A DNA stretch of 32,487 bases from Hymenobacter sp. IS2118 (GTDB lineage Bacteria > Bacteroidota > Bacteroidia > Cytophagales > Hymenobacteraceae). The stretch covers positions 1 to 32,487 of the forward strand of contig NZ_JNLX01000117.1 of NCBI RefSeq assembly GCF_000715495.1, in the 5' to 3' direction. The notes beneath the pieces were generated by a model that did no database searches, was not told the origin of the DNA, and worked only from the letters and a program-made list of their open reading frames with translations. This document shows positions 14,432 to 22,293 of this stretch, piece after piece; position 1 is the stretch's first letter, and every line of letters begins with the position of its first letter. The position numbers and the translations under genes are program-made.

Positions 14432-14878
14432 TTGCTCCAGCTCGCCGTTAAATACGCGTCGGTGTTCTTATTGAGCACGGTCAAGTTTTTGGGTGGGCCG
14501 CTGGCGGGCGCTTCCCTGGGCCTGAGTTTCTGGTGGACCATGAGCCTCACGGTGGCCGGCATGATGACCAGTGTATTCATCTTTTCCGGCATTGGCCGCG
14601 TCTGGATGCAGCACCGCCAGAAACAGCGCCGCCTGCGCCGCGCGCCCATTTTTACCACCCGCTCGCGCAATATTATCAAGGTGTTTCGCAAGTTTGGCAT
14701 GGGCGGCATCGCCTTCCTTACGCCCATTTTGCTCTCGCCCATCGGCGGCACCGTCATTGCCACGCTGTTGGGGGTGCCGCGCCAGCGCATCTTGCTACAC
14801 ATGCTCTGGAGCGCGGTGCTGTGGGGCGGCGCCCTCACGTTCATCAGCGTGCGGTTCGGGCATTGGTTCGGGCATTAG
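14432..14878 (+). CDS. Small integral membrane protein, TTG start
   Basis: A 148-aa protein with about four hydrophobic segments (LAVKYASVFLLSTVKFLGGPLAG, FWWTMSLTVAGMMTSVFIFSG, KFGMGGIAFLTPILLSPIGGTVIATLLG, MLWSAVLWGGALTFISV) and a basic cytoplasmic loop (QHRQKQRRLRRAPIFTTRSRN). The FLTPILLSPIGGTVIAT segment is reminiscent of small DedA/Sm_multidrug_ex-type helices, but I would not name a family. No ATG lies in frame before the first helix and no other start codon is seen back to the promoter; the TTG at 14432, about 60 nt after a good -7 box, is the best start. Function unknown. Confidence 0.62.
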   Translation: MLQLAVKYASVFLLSTVKFLGGPLAGASLGLSFWWTMSLTVAGMMTSVFIFSGIGRVWMQHRQKQRRLRRAPIFTTRSRNIIKVFRKFGMGGIAFLTPILLSPIGGTVIATLLGVPRQRILLHMLWSAVLWGGALTFISVRFGHWFGH

Positions 14879-14929
14879 CAAGGCGTAGGGCTGAATTAGA
14901 CAACTGACCTTGCGCAGCCCAGACGCCAA

Positions 14930-15055
14930 CCTCACCCCCTAGCCCCCTCTCCCCAGGAGAGGGGGACTAGTTTCTAGGGTAAAATATTAAAAACGTGAAT
15001 TTTATAGCTAATTCTAGTCCCCCCTCTCCTGAGGAGAGGGGGTTAGGGGGTGAGG
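14930..15055. repeat. Long imperfect inverted repeat, CTCACCCCCTAnCCCCCTCTC family
   Basis: 14930-14970 and 15014-15055 are near reverse complements of about 41 bp, flanking an AT-rich 43-bp centre. Each arm also contains its own palindrome (CTCTCC...GGAGAG), so several folds are possible. It lies between a plus-strand gene and the minus-strand helicase, where it may act as a two-way transcription stop. Related copies are seen at 29005-29061 and, within a reading frame, at 30637-30674. Confidence 0.85.
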
Positions 15056-15137
15056 TTTACGGGCGTATTGAGTAACATTAGTTAGATAAGCGCTCAAAAG
15101 TCAGCCACATTCAACTCTCAAAATTCAACCCTCCAAA

Positions 15138-16547
15138 TTACCGTCCACGCCGTTTCAGCGCCTTCACGCCGGGGTTGGAGCCGCCCTTTTTGCCCACGAA
15201 GGCTTTGGAGCCCTTGGTGCTCTTTTTCTGGCCTTCCTTGAAGGCTTTGCCGGTGCGCTTGTCGATGGTGACGCCGGGCTTTATCCACTCCTTTTTCTCG
15301 TGGAAAGCGCCTTGGAAGGTCGGGTCAAGCTTTTTGCGGCGCTCGTCCAGCTCGCGGCCCATTTTCTGCTGCTCCTCAAAAGGCGTTTCTTCCACCACCA
15401 CTTCTTCGGGCAGCGGCAGCAGCTCAATCTTTTGGTTGATGAGCAGCTCGATTTCGGCCACATGCACCATTTCGGCCTCGTTGGCGAAGGTAATGGCCGC
15501 GCCGGTGTGCAGCGCCCGGCCCGTGCGGCCGATGCGGTGCACGTAGTCGTCGTGCACAATCGGCACGTCGAAGTTGATAACGTGCGTCACCTGGGGCACG
15601 TCGATGCCGCGCGCCGCCACGTCCGTCGCCACCATGTAGCGCACTTCCCCGGCCTTAAACGAGTCCATGCTGTTCATGCGGGCGTTCTGGCCCTTGTTGC
15701 CGTGAATCACGCGCACCTCGCCGGCCGGGGCCTTGCGCTCCAGAAAGTGCGCCACCTGGTCGGCGTGCTGCTTGGTGCGGCAGAATAGCAGCACCCGCGT
15801 CATCGTGTCAATGTCGCGGTGCAGCAGGAATTGCAGCAGGTTGATTTTGGTGAGCAGGTTGGGCGCTTCGTACATCACCTGCGATACCGTGGAGGCCGTT
15901 TTGGCCGGCGGGCTCACTTCCACCCGCACCGGGAATTCCAGGAACTCCTCGCTCAGCGTAGTCACCCGTTCCGGCATGGTGGCCGAGAACAGCGCGTTCT
16001 GGCGCTTGCGCGGAATAATCTCCAGAATCCGCCGAATCTGGGGCATAAAGCCCATGTCCATCATTTTGTCGGCCTCGTCCATCACCAGCGTTTTCAGCTC
16101 GGTGAGGCGCACCGCGCCTTTCAGATAAATTTCGAGTAGCCGGCCCGGCGTGGCAATCAGCACATCAAGGCCGCCGGAGATGGTTTCAATCTGGGTTTTT
16201 GGCCCCAGGCCGCCGTAGATGGCAAAAATGCGCAGGTCGGTATTCACCGCCAGCACCTTCAGGTGCTTCTCAATCTGAATGGCCAGCTCCCGCGTGGGGG
16301 CCAGCACCAGGGCCCGCGGGTTGGTGCCCTGAGCGTATTTCACCTTCATAAGCAGCGGCAGGCCGAAGGCGGCGGTTTTGCCGGTGCCGGTTTGGGCGAT
16401 GCCCAGCACGTCGTGCCCGGCCATCAGCAGTGGGATAGTCTGAATCTGGACCGGTGTGGGGACGGTGAAGCCCGCCTCGGCCACGGCCGTCAGGAATTGT
16501 TTATTGAGCTTGAAATCGTTGAACGACGGGGTGGTATTGGGTTCCAT
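15138..16547 (-). CDS. DEAD-box ATP-dependent RNA helicase
   Basis: A 469-aa protein from the ATG at 16547 (MEPNTTPSFNDFKLNKQFL). All helicase motifs are present: Q motif TVPTPVQIQTIP, motif I AQTGTGKT (51-58), Ia PTRELA, GG, TPGR, motif II DEAD (157-160), motif III SAT, IV-V LLFCRTKQ and ATDVAARGIDVPQ, and VI HRIGRTGRA. The roughly 90-residue tail is Lys/Arg-rich (HEKKEWIKPGVTIDKRTG...KKSTKGSKAFVGKKGG) and likely binds RNA. RhlE/SrmB-like enzymes of this size remodel rRNA or mRNA; which one cannot be decided here. CAAAGGTC at 16552-16559 gives a near-consensus -7 box very close to the ATG on the minus strand. Confidence 0.95.
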   Translation of the reverse strand: MEPNTTPSFNDFKLNKQFLTAVAEAGFTVPTPVQIQTIPLLMAGHDVLGIAQTGTGKTAAFGLPLLMKVKYAQGTNPRALVLAPTRELAIQIEKHLKVLAVNTDLRIFAIYGGLGPKTQIETISGGLDVLIATPGRLLEIYLKGAVRLTELKTLVMDEADKMMDMGFMPQIRRILEIIPRKRQNALFSATMPERVTTLSEEFLEFPVRVEVSPPAKTASTVSQVMYEAPNLLTKINLLQFLLHRDIDTMTRVLLFCRTKQHADQVAHFLERKAPAGEVRVIHGNKGQNARMNSMDSFKAGEVRYMVATDVAARGIDVPQVTHVINFDVPIVHDDYVHRIGRTGRALHTGAAITFANEAEMVHVAEIELLINQKIELLPLPEEVVVEETPFEEQQKMGRELDERRKKLDPTFQGAFHEKKEWIKPGVTIDKRTGKAFKEGQKKSTKGSKAFVGKKGGSNPGVKALKRRGR

Positions 16548-16655
16548 TCCGCAAAGGTCGGGCTTTTTGTGCGGTAAGCTTTCGCTTGACGCATCGATAA
16601 TTAGCACGCTGCCCCACCACGGTCAGCCAAAGCTTAGCGCAAAGGGCTAACTTTT

Positions 16656-16687
16656 TTTGCCCAATCTCGCTTCTCCTGCTATCTTTG
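16656..16687 (+). promoter_or_regulatory. Promoter of tRNA-His
   Basis: TTTG (16656-16659), a 20-nt spacer and TATCTTTG (16680-16687): a full-consensus Bacteroidota promoter. The tRNA starts 18 nt after the -7 box. Confidence 0.8.
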
Positions 16688-16705
16688 CACCACCAAAACC
16701 AACCT

Positions 16706-16780
16706 GGTAGATATAGCTCAGCTGGTTAGAGCGCCGGATTGTGATTCCGGAGGTCGTGGGTTCGAGCCCCATTATTTACC
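16706..16780 (+). tRNA. tRNA-His (anticodon GTG)
   Basis: A complete cloverleaf can be drawn. Acceptor 16707-16713 (GTAGATA) pairs with 16773-16779 (TATTTAC, one G-U). The D arm is GCTC/GAGC, the anticodon stem CCGGA/TCCGG around TTGTGAT with GTG at 16741-16743, and the T arm GTGGG/CCCAT with TTCGAGC. An extra G at 16706 opposite C73 (16780) is the hallmark of tRNA-His. The 3' CCA is not encoded as such (CAC follows). It is a single-gene unit with its own promoter and terminator. Confidence 0.95.
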
Positions 16781-16790
16781 CACAAAAATG

Positions 16791-16822
16791 AAGTCCCCGG
16801 AGAATTATCCGGGGACTTTTTT
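16791..16822 (+). terminator. Rho-independent terminator of tRNA-His
   Basis: AAGTCCCCGG pairs with CCGGGGACTT around AGAATTAT and is followed by a T-run. It starts 11 nt after the mature tRNA end. The stem shares AAGTCCCCG...CGGGGACTT with the terminator at 19711-19742. Confidence 0.9.
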
Positions 16823-16880
16823 GTTGCTTGCTTTAATTCCGTTTTAATACGGTTGTTCTCTTCCACTACAATTCAGCCAC

Positions 16881-17819
16881 ATGAGTCTTCTCGTCATCGG
16901 CAGCGTCGCGTTCGACGCCATCGAAACCCCTTTCGGCAAAACCGATAAAATCATCGGCGGGGCCGCCACCTTCATCAGTCTTTCGGCGTCCTATTCGCTC
17001 AAGCCCGTGAAACTGGTTGCCGTGGTGGGCGAAGACTTTCCGCAGTCCGATATCATGTTGCTCAAAGAGCACGGCGTGGATACCGAGGGCCTGCAAATCA
17101 AGCTAGGCGAAAAGTCGTTTTTCTGGTCTGGCAAGTACTCGCAGGACCTCAACTCGCGCGAAACCCTGGTGACGGAGCTGAATGTACTGGCCGATTTTGA
17201 CCCCATCATCCCCGATGCGTACCAGGACTGCAAATACCTGATGCTGGGCAATCTGGCCCCGCAGGTGCAGCGCCTCGTCATTCAGCGCCTCGTAAATCGG
17301 CCCAAGCTGATTGTGATGGACACCATGAATTTCTGGATGGACATTGCTTTGGAGGAGCTCATCGCCACCATTGAAATGGTTGACGTGCTGAGCATCAACG
17401 ACGAAGAAGCCCGGCAGCTGTCCGGCGAGTACTCGCTGGTGAAGGCCGCCAAGAAAATCATGGGCATGGGTCCGAAGTTTCTCATCATCAAAAAAGGCGA
17501 GCACGGCGCGCTGCTCTTTCACAAAAACAAGGTGTTTTACGCGCCCGCACTGCCCCTGGAAGAAGTATTCGACCCCACCGGTGCCGGCGACACCTTCGCG
17601 GGCGGCTTCATTGGCCACCTCGCAGCCACCGACGACATCAGCTTCGAGAACATGAAGCGCGCCGTGATTCACGGTTCGGCCATGGCGTCGTTCTGCGTCG
17701 AAAAGTTCGGCACTGAGCGCCTGCTCAACCTCACCGATGAAGAAGTGCAAGCCCGCGAGGCGCAATTTGCCGAGTTGGTGCGCGTGGTGCCGGCTACGGC
17801 CGTGGCGAACGTGGCGTAA
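16881..17819 (+). CDS. PfkB-family carbohydrate/nucleoside kinase
   Basis: A 312-aa ribokinase-fold protein. It has an N-terminal GSVAFDAIETPFG...IIGGAATFISLSAS (7-36) with the glycine pair that contacts the sugar, and PfkB signature 2, DPTGAGDTFAGG (231-242), with Asp237 as catalytic base and the anion-hole glycines. The middle contains SINDEEARQLSG, the region of the NxxE-type Mg/phosphate motif. The family phosphorylates ribose, adenosine, fructose or similar substrates with ATP; the substrate cannot be assigned. It begins about 60 bp after the tRNA-His terminator and ends before a strong hairpin terminator, so it is probably monocistronic. Confidence 0.9.
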   Translation: MSLLVIGSVAFDAIETPFGKTDKIIGGAATFISLSASYSLKPVKLVAVVGEDFPQSDIMLLKEHGVDTEGLQIKLGEKSFFWSGKYSQDLNSRETLVTELNVLADFDPIIPDAYQDCKYLMLGNLAPQVQRLVIQRLVNRPKLIVMDTMNFWMDIALEELIATIEMVDVLSINDEEARQLSGEYSLVKAAKKIMGMGPKFLIIKKGEHGALLFHKNKVFYAPALPLEEVFDPTGAGDTFAGGFIGHLAATDDISFENMKRAVIHGSAMASFCVEKFGTERLLNLTDEEVQAREAQFAELVRVVPATAVANVA

Positions 17820-17891
17820 GCAGCCGGCGTCTGATTGCCGTCAACGTGTGCTGAACCCAGGCCTCAGCTCAGGTGAGTGGCTGGTTGTCAA

Positions 17892-17941
17892 AAAGTGGTG
17901 TCGTGAATTCCGGTTTGGAATACGCGGCACCACTTTGCTTT
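17892..17941 (+). terminator. Strong hairpin terminator after the PfkB gene
   Basis: 17892-17911 pairs with 17917-17936 in a 20-position stem with one mismatch and two G-T pairs. The outer part is AAAGTGGTG/CACCACTTT. The loop is 5 nt, followed by GCTTTT. Confidence 0.65.
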
Positions 17942-17982
17942 TAGCGCTGTCCGGCAAGGTTAGAAATATGGATAAAATATGA

Positions 17983-17990
17983 TATATTTG
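17983..17990 (+). promoter_or_regulatory. -7 box upstream of the 18028 lipoprotein gene
   Basis: TATATTTG is an exact TAnnTTTG match, 37 nt before the ATG. The -33 region is AT-poor with only GGTTAG near the expected place, so this is a partial promoter match. Confidence 0.5.
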
Positions 17991-18027
17991 AAATAATGAG
18001 ATAAGATTAATATTCAAAACTCCCGCC

Positions 18028-19299
18028 ATGCGCCCTTTTCCGTTTTCCCTGCTAACCCTAGCTGTCGGCCTGATAGCCTGCGGCAGTGCCGCTTCTGACG
18101 TTGACACGGCCGCCCAGGACATCCGCCAAACCGATAATCAGATGGAAAACTCCCGCCCCGAGCCCGATGCTGTGCCAAATGCCGGCCAGGCAGCTGCCCA
18201 AGCCCCACCGCCCAAAACCGGCCAATACCGTTTGCTCGGCATTGTGGACCCGGATTTCAACAACATGGTGGCGTATGCTCTAAAAGTGCCGCGTGGCTGG
18301 CAGACCAAACAAACGTTTCGGCGGGAGTGGGAGGGGACGATGTCCCACATTCAGGCCACGTTGAGCTACCGCTCGCCCGATGGAACGCAGCAGGTGGATT
18401 ACCTGCCGGTTCGGGAGTATATGTTTAGCGAAGGCCCGATGACGGAGCAAAATCGCATGATGGCCCAGCAAATGGGCATGCCGCAAAACACGAACCCTCA
18501 CGAGTTGGCTCCCATGCCGGCCCTCACCTACGTGAAGCGCTTTTTGCTGCCCCAGCTGGCGCAGCAGGGACTGGCGCTGCGCAACGTGGGCAACGAGCGC
18601 AGCATTGCGCCGCACCCGTCCACCAAGCCCAATCAGAGCCAAAACATGGAATCTATTGCCTCAGTCGATGGGGTGCTACCCAATGGGCACCAGGCCCGCA
18701 TTGAAGTGCGCATGGTGTCGGGGCATCAGCAGATGGGCAGCGATGTGTTCTACAGCTGGGTGGTGGTGCCGTCCATTACCCAAACCAGCGGCGACAACCT
18801 GGCCGCCACCTATGCGCACACCAAAACGACGCAGGAATCCATTGTGAACAACCCGGCCTGGCAGCAGAAAAACAACGAGCTGATGCAGCAGGGCCAGCAA
18901 GCCAGCCGCCGCCAGCACGAGGCCACGATGGCGGGCATTGCCGCCATGACGGCCGCCAACACCGCCGCCCACAACCAGCGCATGGGCGACATTGCCGCTG
19001 CCGGAGCCGCCAACACCGCCCGCTACAATGACCGTATGGATGCGATGGACCAGAACATGGCCAACTGGCAAGCCGGGCAGGCCAGCAACGACCGGCAGCA
19101 CGAGGCATACGTCGACAACGTAATCCGCAACGAAACCAAGTACGAGAACCCCAATACCGGCGAACGGGTGAAGCTCGATAACCGCTACGACCACGCCTAT
19201 ACCGACGGCAAAGGCACTTACTACCAGAGCAACACGCCCATCCGGGCCAGCGATGTGAACTGGCAGGAGTTGGGCAAAGTGTCAAGGAGCGACTACTAA
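18028..19299 (+). CDS. Uncharacterised lipoprotein with Q/N/A-rich repetitive middle
   Basis: A 423-aa protein. The signal peptide ends in lipobox LIAC (Cys18). A Pro/Ala-rich linker follows, then a globular part (about 65-270) with GQYRLLGIVDPDFNNMVAYALKVPRGWQ and SDVFYSWVVVPSIT. Next is a roughly 95-residue helical, Met/Gln/Asn/Ala-rich stretch with internal repetition (TAANTAAHNQRMGDIAAAG, ANTARYNDRMDAMDQNM). The C-terminal domain (about 350-423) is VIRNETKYENPNTGERVKLDN...DHAYTDGKGTYYQS; this NPxTGE...Y-x-W/Y-x-D-G-Y pattern occurs at the end of other envelope proteins of unknown role. A periplasmic, membrane-anchored protein is inferred; no enzyme motif is visible. Confidence 0.7.
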   Translation: MRPFPFSLLTLAVGLIACGSAASDVDTAAQDIRQTDNQMENSRPEPDAVPNAGQAAAQAPPPKTGQYRLLGIVDPDFNNMVAYALKVPRGWQTKQTFRREWEGTMSHIQATLSYRSPDGTQQVDYLPVREYMFSEGPMTEQNRMMAQQMGMPQNTNPHELAPMPALTYVKRFLLPQLAQQGLALRNVGNERSIAPHPSTKPNQSQNMESIASVDGVLPNGHQARIEVRMVSGHQQMGSDVFYSWVVVPSITQTSGDNLAATYAHTKTTQESIVNNPAWQQKNNELMQQGQQASRRQHEATMAGIAAMTAANTAAHNQRMGDIAAAGAANTARYNDRMDAMDQNMANWQAGQASNDRQHEAYVDNVIRNETKYENPNTGERVKLDNRYDHAYTDGKGTYYQSNTPIRASDVNWQELGKVSRSDY

Positions 19300-19430
19300 G
19301 CAGGCGGGACTTTCTGGCACCGCCGGAGCCGGGACCCTGGTGGGAAGGCCCCGGCAAGTGGCGTAACTTTTTGGGCGAAAAGCCGGTAAACTAATACAAT
19401 ACCTTTCTTTTCACCTAAACCCCACCCGCT

Positions 19431-19685
19431 ATGAGCTTGCATCAAGAAGAGGCCAACCTCGAAAACCAAAACCCACCCGTGGACCCTGCTTCGCGAAACG
19501 GTGGCAAAAGCACGCAGGTGCAGAACGCCAACGACAACCAAGTGTCGCACCAGGGCAACACTACCGACGGCAATACGGCCGGCGAGGGTGTGCACAACAT
19601 TCGCAACAACCCTCAGAACAACAAGCCGATGTCGGTAAACAAAGGCCCGATGAAGAAGGGCGCCGATAACAGCAAAGACCACTAG
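19431..19685 (+). CDS. Small hydrophilic, probably disordered protein
   Basis: An 84-aa protein rich in Asn, Gln, Gly and Asp with almost no aromatic or aliphatic residues (MSLHQEEANLENQNPPVDPA ... NNPQNNKPMSVNKGPMKKGA). No signal peptide. The composition resembles hydration- or stress-related small proteins, but that is only a resemblance. It starts 131 bp after the lipoprotein gene and is closed by a strong terminator, so it may be a separate, well-expressed unit. TACCTTTC at 19400-19407 is one base off a -7 box. Confidence 0.6.
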   Translation: MSLHQEEANLENQNPPVDPASRNGGKSTQVQNANDNQVSHQGNTTDGNTAGEGVHNIRNNPQNNKPMSVNKGPMKKGADNSKDH

Positions 19686-19710
19686 TAACGGGTGCGCCTG
19701 CACTAGCAAA

Positions 19711-19742
19711 AGTCCCCGCCGGATTTGTCCGGCGGGGACTTT
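19711..19742. terminator. Bidirectional terminator between convergent genes
   Basis: A perfect 14-bp stem, AAGTCCCCGCCGGA (19711-19724) with its reverse complement (19729-19742), around a 4-nt loop. TTT follows on plus and TTTTGC on minus. It separates the small hydrophilic protein gene from the convergent M61 peptidase gene. Confidence 0.88.
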
Positions 19743-19823
19743 CGGTTGAAATATGATGCCACTGGTGATGTACCGCTACAGTGACGCTGGTGAAACAGCC
19801 GCGCGCCTCACCAGTTAACTGCC

Positions 19824-21557
19824 TCAAAAATCCCAGCCCAGCCACTGCTGGAACCCGCGCTGCTGCGTATCATCGGCCGTTTCCAGCTTGTCGATGGCGT
19901 AGCGCTGCCCGAAGCGGTGGCCCGGCGCGGCGGTCAGCGTCACGGTCAGCAGGCGGTTCTGGCGGAACACGCTCAGCTCGTAGGCCGCGGCACCGGTGCT
20001 GAGCAGGCTTTGCAGGTTCATGTCGACGCGGCGACCGTTCACGGCCACTATCTCATCGTCCACGGTGAGGGCGGCGGCGGCCGGCGAGTTGGGCCAAATG
20101 GTGGTCACCTCCGTTCGCTCGTTTTTTACCACCGTCCGGAAGCCAAAAATTCCTTCCGACGCTGAGGCATTCTCTCCCACTAACAGCTGGCAGCCTACCG
20201 TGTGCAGCACCTTGTCCAGCGGCTCCAGCAGCGGCGCGGTGCCGTAGATGAATTTGTCGAAATAGGCTTGCATGTTGCGTCCGGCCACCTCGTTTACGAT
20301 GCGGATATAGTCGGCTTCGGTGTAGCCCACGCCGGTTTTGCCGAATTCCTCGTACAGCCGGCGCATCACGTCGTCGAGGCTGCGAGCGTGGCCTGAAAGC
20401 TGCCGCAGGGTCAGGTCCAGAATCAGGGCCGCCAGCGCGCCTTTGTGGTACACTGATACTTTGCGGTCGGGCACGCCGGGCTTGTAGCCGTCGAGCCACA
20501 GGTCCATACTGGCGTCGGCCAGCGAGAGGTTTTCCCCGCCAGCATCGTCAAAATGCTTGCGCAGCACGGTATTCAGCTCCTCAAAGTACTGCGCGGGCGT
20601 GTGCACATGGCAGCGCGCCAGCAGGTATTCGCCGTAGTAAGTCGTGATGCCTTCAGCGATGAAACAGGTGCGGAAGTAGTTCTCGCGGCTGTAGTCGTAG
20701 GGCTGCATCTCGGCGGGACGAATGCTCTTGATGTTCCAGGTATGAAACAGCTCGTGGCAGCTCACGCCCAGCAATTCCTTGTACAGGCCCTCGCTCATAA
20801 TGAGCTCGGCCGGCCCCAGCGTAATCACCGTGGAATTGCCGTGCTCCACGCCGTGGTAGTGCTTGTAGGGCAGAAACTGGTTCAGGAAATGGTAGTCCGC
20901 CACCGGAAAGCCGCCGAACAACGCTAACTGCTCTTCCGAAAAGGCTCGAAAATCTGCCAGCAGGCGCGGCCAGTCCAACTCCGCCTCGCCCTGCACCCAG
21001 AAGTGGAAAGGCACCCCGCCCGCCTCGTATTCCTGGTGCAGGAGCGTGGCGCTGGCGATGAGGGGCGAATCGGCCAGGTGGTCGAAGCTTTGCGCCGCCA
21101 GCACGTTGGGCCGGGGCTGGGGCAGCCCGCAGGCAATCTGCCAGCCTTCGGGCACGTCCAGCGTCAACTCGCAGGCTTCCTGCTGGCGTCCTTCGGCATA
21201 CAGCAGCGCCTGCACCGGGTTCAGGTACAGCTGCGAGGCATCGAGCCAGGAGCCGCCGGCGTCCATCTGGTGGGCGTAGAAGTTGTAACGCACCCGCACC
21301 GTGCAGCCGGCGGCCTCGGCCACCTCCCACCGGTCTTTGGTGAGCTTGCGGCAGGGTAGGGGCTGGTTGGTTAGGGCATTGGCCACTTCCACCTTCTGAA
21401 TCTTCTGCGCAAAGTTTTGCAGCTCGTAGCGGCCCGGCCGCCACGCCGGTAGCTGGAGCTCCAGTGGCGCCGTGGCATCGGCCGCCACATCCAGCGTCAA
21501 CTCAATTTGGAGGTAAAAGGTGAGGGGGTTTAGGAAGGAAACGCGGTAGTGAATCAT
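19824..21557 (-). CDS. M61-family (glycyl aminopeptidase-like) metallopeptidase with PDZ domain
   Basis: A 577-aa protein. MIHYRVSFLNPLTFYLQIEL at 21557 is the family N-terminus; upstream in-frame sequence to 21677 is REP repeat and is excluded. Zinc site HELFH (268-272) with third ligand Glu302 in AEGITTYYGEYL; GVEHGNST (236-243) matches the family's G-x-E-H substrate-binding stretch. A C-terminal PDZ domain (about 465-560) contains TVDDEIVAVNGRRVD. No obvious signal peptide in the chosen form. The family removes N-terminal Gly/Ala from peptides; the in vivo substrate is unknown. The start codon lies 5 bp from a REP arm, so the mRNA leader would include REP sequence. Confidence 0.9.
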   Translation of the reverse strand: MIHYRVSFLNPLTFYLQIELTLDVAADATAPLELQLPAWRPGRYELQNFAQKIQKVEVANALTNQPLPCRKLTKDRWEVAEAAGCTVRVRYNFYAHQMDAGGSWLDASQLYLNPVQALLYAEGRQQEACELTLDVPEGWQIACGLPQPRPNVLAAQSFDHLADSPLIASATLLHQEYEAGGVPFHFWVQGEAELDWPRLLADFRAFSEEQLALFGGFPVADYHFLNQFLPYKHYHGVEHGNSTVITLGPAELIMSEGLYKELLGVSCHELFHTWNIKSIRPAEMQPYDYSRENYFRTCFIAEGITTYYGEYLLARCHVHTPAQYFEELNTVLRKHFDDAGGENLSLADASMDLWLDGYKPGVPDRKVSVYHKGALAALILDLTLRQLSGHARSLDDVMRRLYEEFGKTGVGYTEADYIRIVNEVAGRNMQAYFDKFIYGTAPLLEPLDKVLHTVGCQLLVGENASASEGIFGFRTVVKNERTEVTTIWPNSPAAAALTVDDEIVAVNGRRVDMNLQSLLSTGAAAYELSVFRQNRLLTVTLTAAPGHRFGQRYAIDKLETADDTQQRGFQQWLGWDF

Positions 21558-21561
21558 AATA

Positions 21562-21664
21562 GTGAGGTAAGCTTTAGCTGGCACCGCAGGGCCGTCAGAA
21601 GTTGGGAGTGATGCAAATAATGTCGGGTTCAGTACGCAATACGGCAAGCTAAAGCTTACCTCAC
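21562..21664. repeat. REP-type inverted repeat, left of the RAYT gene
   Basis: 21-bp arms at 21562-21582 and 21644-21664, reverse complementary with one mismatch; the core is GGTAAGCTTTAGCT. The 61-bp centre is unrelated sequence. The arms share their core with the pair at 22281-22359, on the other side of the transposase gene. The AAGC...GCTT within each arm can form its own small hairpin. Confidence 0.88.
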
Positions 21665-21675
21665 AAACCAGGCAC

Positions 21676-22293
21676 ATGAAGACTATCTACCAGCGCAACC
21701 TGCCGCACATTCTTCCGCCGGGCGGCACCGTATTCATTACGTTTCGCCTTGCTGGCTCTATTGCGGCGGTTGTTGTTCAACGGCTTGCTGACGAGCGCGA
21801 AAGAGCCATCGCCGAAGCCTGTGTGCAACTGGCTCTGCCGCAAGCGCGGGCAAAAGCCGTCTATGATATCAGAAAAGCACATTTTGCCAGGTACGATGCC
21901 GTACTGGACCGAGCGGCCGACGGCCCAACGTGGCTCAACGACAAACGCATTGCCAATTTGGTGGCACAGGAAATTCTGCGCTTAGACGAGCTGGACATCA
22001 TTGTATTGGCCTATTGCATCATGGCGAATCATGTGCATGTTGTCCTTCAATTACCTGATTCTGTGGGTTTCTCGCCCGCCAAGATGATGCAGCGGCTGAA
22101 AGGCCGCACCGCGCTCGAAGCCAACAAGCTGCTTCATCGGCAGGGAGAGCCTTTTTGGCGGCACGAGAGCTACGACCACCTGGTGCGCGACGGCAAGGAG
22201 GCGGAGCGCGTTATCGCCTACGTGCTGAACAACCCCGTGAAATCCGGTCTGGTAGCGGAGTGGACGCAGTGGCCGTATTCCTTTGTGCGGTAA
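21676..22293 (+). CDS. REP-associated tyrosine transposase (RAYT, Y1/HUH)
   Basis: A 205-aa single-domain HUH nuclease. It has the HVH metal motif within YCIMANHVHVVLQLP (119-121) and the nucleophile Tyr166 in WRHESYDHLVRDGKEAERVIAYVLNNP, the diagnostic C-terminal RAYT pattern. RAYTs are domesticated relatives of IS200/IS605 transposases thought to cut and spread REP hairpins. Here the gene lies exactly between two REP-type inverted repeats, and its last four codons plus stop are inside the first arm of the right-hand one. Full-length with intact catalytic residues, so probably functional. Confidence 0.93.
   Translation: MKTIYQRNLPHILPPGGTVFITFRLAGSIAAVVVQRLADERERAIAEACVQLALPQARAKAVYDIRKAHFARYDAVLDRAADGPTWLNDKRIANLVAQEILRLDELDIIVLAYCIMANHVHVVLQLPDSVGFSPAKMMQRLKGRTALEANKLLHRQGEPFWRHESYDHLVRDGKEAERVIAYVLNNPVKSGLVAEWTQWPYSFVR

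Noticed and set aside
21558..21677. Longer start for the M61 peptidase reaching to 21677
   Set aside because: The extra 40 codons are REP repeat sequence and unlike the family N-terminus; MIHYRVSF at 21557 fits.
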